Below, one piece after another: positions 61,095 through 64,000 of a stretch of 64,000 nucleotides of DNA. Numbering within the stretch: position 1 is the first letter of the stretch; each line of letters starts with the position of its first letter. Source of the stretch: an uncultured Flavobacteriales bacterium (GTDB lineage Bacteria; Bacteroidota; Bacteroidia; Flavobacteriales_D; Crocinitomicaceae); contig CAJAII010000020.1 in assembly GCA_903939755.1 (NCBI GenBank), forward strand, positions 1 through 64,000. Reading direction: 5' to 3'. The translations under genes were made by a program, and so were the position numbers. Under the pieces are notes generated by a model. That model did not search any database. It had not been told where the DNA came from and saw nothing but the letters and a program-made list of their open reading frames with translations.

Positions 61095-64000
61095 TTATTC
61101 CTTTATGAACTTTACCACACACGCTTTATTGTTATTATAAATACCTAAGAAGTAAGGTCCGGCAGCCAATTTTTTACTCATTTCAATGGTGTTTTTGGCA
61201 CTGCCATTTTGTGCACCAAGTTTGAATTCAGAAACAACTTGGCCTTGCATATTAAATAATTTACAGTTGACTACATCTCCAATTACTCCGTCAATTTGTA
61301 AGTCAAATGTTCCATTATTTGGATTGGGGTAAAGTAAATTAACTTGAAGACTTGCGTTGTTATTTTCCTCAATTCCTTGAATAGCATCGATAACTACCAC
61401 TGTAGTAGAAATACACCCATTGTTATCTTGAATGTAACAGGTATAGGTTCCTGAAAACAACATCGAGAATAATGATCCTGAATAGTAATTTGTCCCATTG
61501 ATACTATACGTATATGGTGCAAGACCTCCCGATCCAGTTAAGGTAATTGTTCCATTATTCCATGAAGCTGGGGTAGATACGCCTACTACTGATAGGGCAG
61601 ATGGTTCTACCACTGTCGTCGTGTAGGTCGATAGACATCCATTTACATCTTTAATGGTGACTGTGTATGTCCCAGGTGCTAAACCTGCAAATTGAGTATT
61701 TGCTGAAAAGTTGGTCCCATCGATACTATAGGTATACGGTGCCGTCCCACCAGATGCTAATGCCGTAACCATTCCATCATTCATTCCGAAACAAGAAACG
61801 GTGGTTGGTGATGCTGTTGCGACTAATGCTGATGGTTGGTTGATTGTAATTGTGGTGCTTCCAATACATCCTGCAGCATCTTTTGCATAAAAAACATAGG
61901 TGCCTGCAGCTAAGTTGGTAAACGTTCCTGATGCCACATAGGTAATCCCATTTTGTGAATAAGTATAAGCACTTTGTCCACCCGTAGCGACAAGCTGTAC
62001 GGATCCATTTTGTTGACCATTACAAAGTACATTACTGGTTTGACTTGGTGTTACAGTAATTTGAGTATTCGTGGATAATTGAATGGATCCTGTTCCTGCA
62101 CATCCTGTATTATCAGTTACCGAATAGGTAATTAATCCAGGTGCTAAACTTGAAAATACGCCACTTCCTTGATTAGCTCCACCATTTATTGCATAAACAT
62201 AAGGCGAAAAACCACCACTAACACTGATCGTAATTTGACCATTGTTCACAGTGCAGCTCGGTGCAGTATTTACGACCGAGGTAACTAACAACGTAGAAGC
62301 ACCTGCAGTAATTGTAGCAACTTTTGTGTCGTTGCAAGTGTTTTCATCGGGGGTAGAGGCATTCACTGAAATGGAAGTTGCAGTAATAGTATTGGGACCT
62401 GCAACTAAGCCTGAAACAGTTATAAAAATGGTATCCTTTGCGCCAACACTTGTTAATTGATTGGATGAATAATTAACATTGGTAACTGCACCTGCGCCAA
62501 CCTGCCAACTAAAACTTCCTGTTGTAATTGGATTCGTCCCTCTGTTTTCAATAACAACACCAACTTGAGCGGTAGAACCACAAATAGCAGCAACATTCAC
62601 AGGATAAACAGCAACAATCATTGCATCCGTTGCTTCAGGGTTCATTCGAATAGCTGATACACTTGATTTTGTTGCTGCACTATAATAAACGCCCGTGAAA
62701 TAAAATGTTTGACCATCAAAATCATCGATTGACATGTGGTGATAATCACCCCACCTTGTATTGCCTGTTTTGGATCCCGTTCCTGCGATAATGGTTGTTT
62801 CAGTCATGGTCATTTGTCCAAGTGGGTCACACGGCTTTCTACCAGTCATTTTTAAACTTGGAAAATCTCCAGCAGTATTGCTTGAGGTGGAATAAGCCAT
62901 GATAATATTACCATATTTATCAATGTTAATTGCTGGCATCCAACGGTTAGTAGTGGTTCCTGGTGCATAAGTGCCTTCTTGGTAAAGACTCCAAGATCCA
63001 ATGCTTCCAGTGGCTCTTCTTATTTCAATCCAACGCACCCCAGAACGATCAGCACCGTTAACATCTGTTGATAAACAAAGCACCATTGATTGGTGGGTAT
63101 CAAAAATTCGCATCGGCGCTTTAAACATAACAGTTTCCCTTAATGGATCCAAATCTACTGTAGTTCCTGGTTGTGGGATACACGTAAAGCTTGTTAATCC
63201 ACATAATTTAGAATCAATTTCAGCTATTGAGATATCTTGTGTTTTGGCGACAGTAGCTGTACTCGCTACCCAGTTAATGGTCATTTCCCACAATTCAATC
63301 CAATCATTCGTTGGGCTGTCGGGCGTTCCATTTGTATGTGATTCATCATCTCTATGACGAACAAATAATGGTTTCATATTAGCTGGCGCCGCAATATCAC
63401 CTTCTAAATCAACAGGGGTAATAGATTGAAAACCAAAGCCGTTTAATGAATATCCTATATCCACTCCAATAAATGGAGAAGCTGTCCCTGCTAATAAACT
63501 GCTAAGTTTCATGGCGTAAATGGTAGGTGGACCTCCTTCATTTGTAGAGACAAGAAAGGCATCTGATGTTGGGCAAAAACTCCACTTTGGATAATCTGGA
63601 AAACTTGGACAAGTAAATTGGTAGGTAAAATAGGCACCTTGTGGATTACTTGTTTGTGAAACATGCAGCAATAACTTATTTCCTGTAGATGAAAACTCCA
63701 TTAAAAACCATCTTTTTGCAGGTTTATAATATAATACAATTGGGTCACCTAAGCCTGAGGGGCCTCCTAAAGCTTGCATTGTTAAGGAACTTGAAATAAT
63801 AGCGCCAGTTGATTTATTGAATATTCGGTATACTGCTCCACCACCAGAGTTAGTAGATTGTATGGTCACCGTACTATCTGCATCTACAGTTGGATCCGGA
63901 GGCGACAAATTTTGACCAAGGCCGGTACCTTGCCATAGAACAGTGGCACTGGTTGTTTTTTGGAAATTTTCGTGTTGTTGCCACACCCAATCTATATTGT
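61095..64000 (-). CDS. Large secreted SprB-repeat protein, T9SS type A (5' end outside window)
   Basis: At least 967 residues are visible and the frame stays open to the right edge (…NIDWVWQQHENFQK), so the N-terminus and signal peptide are outside. The first ~500 residues form a beta-propeller-like domain (WFLMEFSSTGNKLLLHVSQTSNPQGAYF, KWSFCPTSDAFLVSTNEGG) with no obvious catalytic motif. A CARDB-like module follows (VGVVIENRGTNPITTGSFSWQVG). Then come several SprB repeats of the form TASPTTVSCFGMNDGMVTAL...GTAPYTYSIDGTNFS...GLAPGTYTVTIKDVNGC. The C-terminus (LLYPNPNNGTFDLQIDG ... GPYFLGIYNN) is a type A sorting domain. Surface adhesin or gliding-related role is inferred from SprB homology. 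Confidence 0.85.
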   Translation of the reverse strand, partial: NIDWVWQQHENFQKTTSATVLWQGTGLGQNLSPPDPTVDADSTVTIQSTNSGGGAVYRIFNKSTGAIISSSLTMQALGGPSGLGDPIVLYYKPAKRWFLMEFSSTGNKLLLHVSQTSNPQGAYFTYQFTCPSFPDYPKWSFCPTSDAFLVSTNEGGPPTIYAMKLSSLLAGTASPFIGVDIGYSLNGFGFQSITPVDLEGDIAAPANMKPLFVRHRDDESHTNGTPDSPTNDWIELWEMTINWVASTATVAKTQDISIAEIDSKLCGLTSFTCIPQPGTTVDLDPLRETVMFKAPMRIFDTHQSMVLCLSTDVNGADRSGVRWIEIRRATGSIGSWSLYQEGTYAPGTTTNRWMPAINIDKYGNIIMAYSTSSNTAGDFPSLKMTGRKPCDPLGQMTMTETTIIAGTGSKTGNTRWGDYHHMSIDDFDGQTFYFTGVYYSAATKSSVSAIRMNPEATDAMIVAVYPVNVAAICGSTAQVGVVIENRGTNPITTGSFSWQVGAGAVTNVNYSSNQLTSVGAKDTIFITVSGLVAGPNTITATSISVNASTPDENTCNDTKVATITAGASTLLVTSVVNTAPSCTVNNGQITISVSGGFSPYVYAINGGANQGSGVFSSLAPGLITYSVTDNTGCAGTGSIQLSTNTQITVTPSQTSNVLCNGQQNGSVQLVATGGQSAYTYSQNGITYVASGTFTNLAAGTYVFYAKDAAGCIGSTTITINQPSALVATASPTTVSCFGMNDGMVTALASGGTAPYTYSIDGTNFSANTQFAGLAPGTYTVTIKDVNGCLSTYTTTVVEPSALSVVGVSTPASWNNGTITLTGSGGLAPYTYSINGTNYYSGSLFSMLFSGTYTCYIQDNNGCISTTVVVIDAIQGIEENNNASLQVNLLYPNPNNGTFDLQIDGVIGDVVNCKLFNMQGQVVSEFKLGAQNGSAKNTIEMSKKLAAGPYFLGIYNNNKACVVKFIKE

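Noticed and set aside
1-64000. tRNA, rRNA, integrase, transposase, prophage or defence genes
   Set aside because: None seen on reading both strands; a dedicated tRNA or profile search was not possible, so absence is not proven.

Overview
The window is a stretch of chromosome from a low-GC member of the Bacteroidota, most likely Flavobacteriales (the gene content recalls Crocinitomicaceae/Fluviicola-like bacteria, but the sequence does not fix the genus). Evidence for the phylum: six proteins with type IX secretion (T9SS) C-terminal sorting domains, SprB-type and PKD-type repeats, FISUMP-domain proteins, a carbamoyl-phosphate synthase large chain without its regulatory domain, a primase with a degenerate zinc site, a CtpA-type S41 peptidase, and many upstream boxes matching the Bacteroidota -7 element TAnnTTTG. 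No rRNA, tRNA, prophage, integrase, IS transposase or CRISPR array was seen.

Layout. 1-631: gene-free, with two copies of a 114-bp repeat and several stem-loops. 0.6-4.0 kb: GT4 glycosyltransferase, FkbM methyltransferase, MFS transporter. 4.2-6.6 kb: ABC exporter operon ending in a LolA-like periplasmic protein. 6.7-9.3 kb (minus): DUF2459-like membrane protein, a secreted hydrolase-like protein, MurB. 9.4-12.5 kb: S41 peptidase, FabF, small lipoprotein. 12.6-14.4 kb: ElaA-type acetyltransferase and TerC. 14.3-18.3 kb (minus): zwf-pgl-edd, the upper Entner-Doudoroff route, behind the best promoter of the window. 18.4-32.2 kb: surface and secretion block with a glycine-rich T9SS type B protein, TonB-dependent receptor, SUI1-type factor, subtilisin-like T9SS protease, three small lipoproteins and a DUF11-like adhesin. 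32.4-43.3 kb: housekeeping (DUF58, polyprenyl synthase, lipoprotein, DnaG, MscS, PdxJ, CBS protein, NAD kinase, FKBP, a cyclophilin-FKBP fusion, DUF4159, zinc-ribbon protein). 43.5-55.8 kb: CarB, flippase, a GIY-YIG protein, an outer-membrane protein, carboxyltransferase, FISUMP protein, DAACS symporter, HU and a carotenoid-type desaturase, interspersed with a family of palindromic repeats. 55.8-64.0 kb: T9SS cargo (nuclease-like, delta-propeller-like, SprB-repeat), a FISUMP lipoprotein and an M3 oligoendopeptidase; the last gene runs off the right edge.

How the genes work together. Most of the window is ordinary core metabolism plus a large set of secreted and surface proteins that depend on a T9SS encoded elsewhere. 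Tight overlaps (ATGA, TAATG, GTGA) tie together ATPase-permease-LolA-like, zwf-pgl, S41 peptidase-fabF and polyprenyl synthase-lipoprotein-dnaG. I did not find a clear new defence or mobile system. The most unusual signals are the modular palindromic repeat family at 42.8-52.1 kb with a solitary GIY-YIG protein embedded in it, the structured repeat at the left edge, the dual-family immunophilin, the primase with three of four zinc ligands replaced, and a FISUMP paralogue carrying an extra two-CxxC insert.
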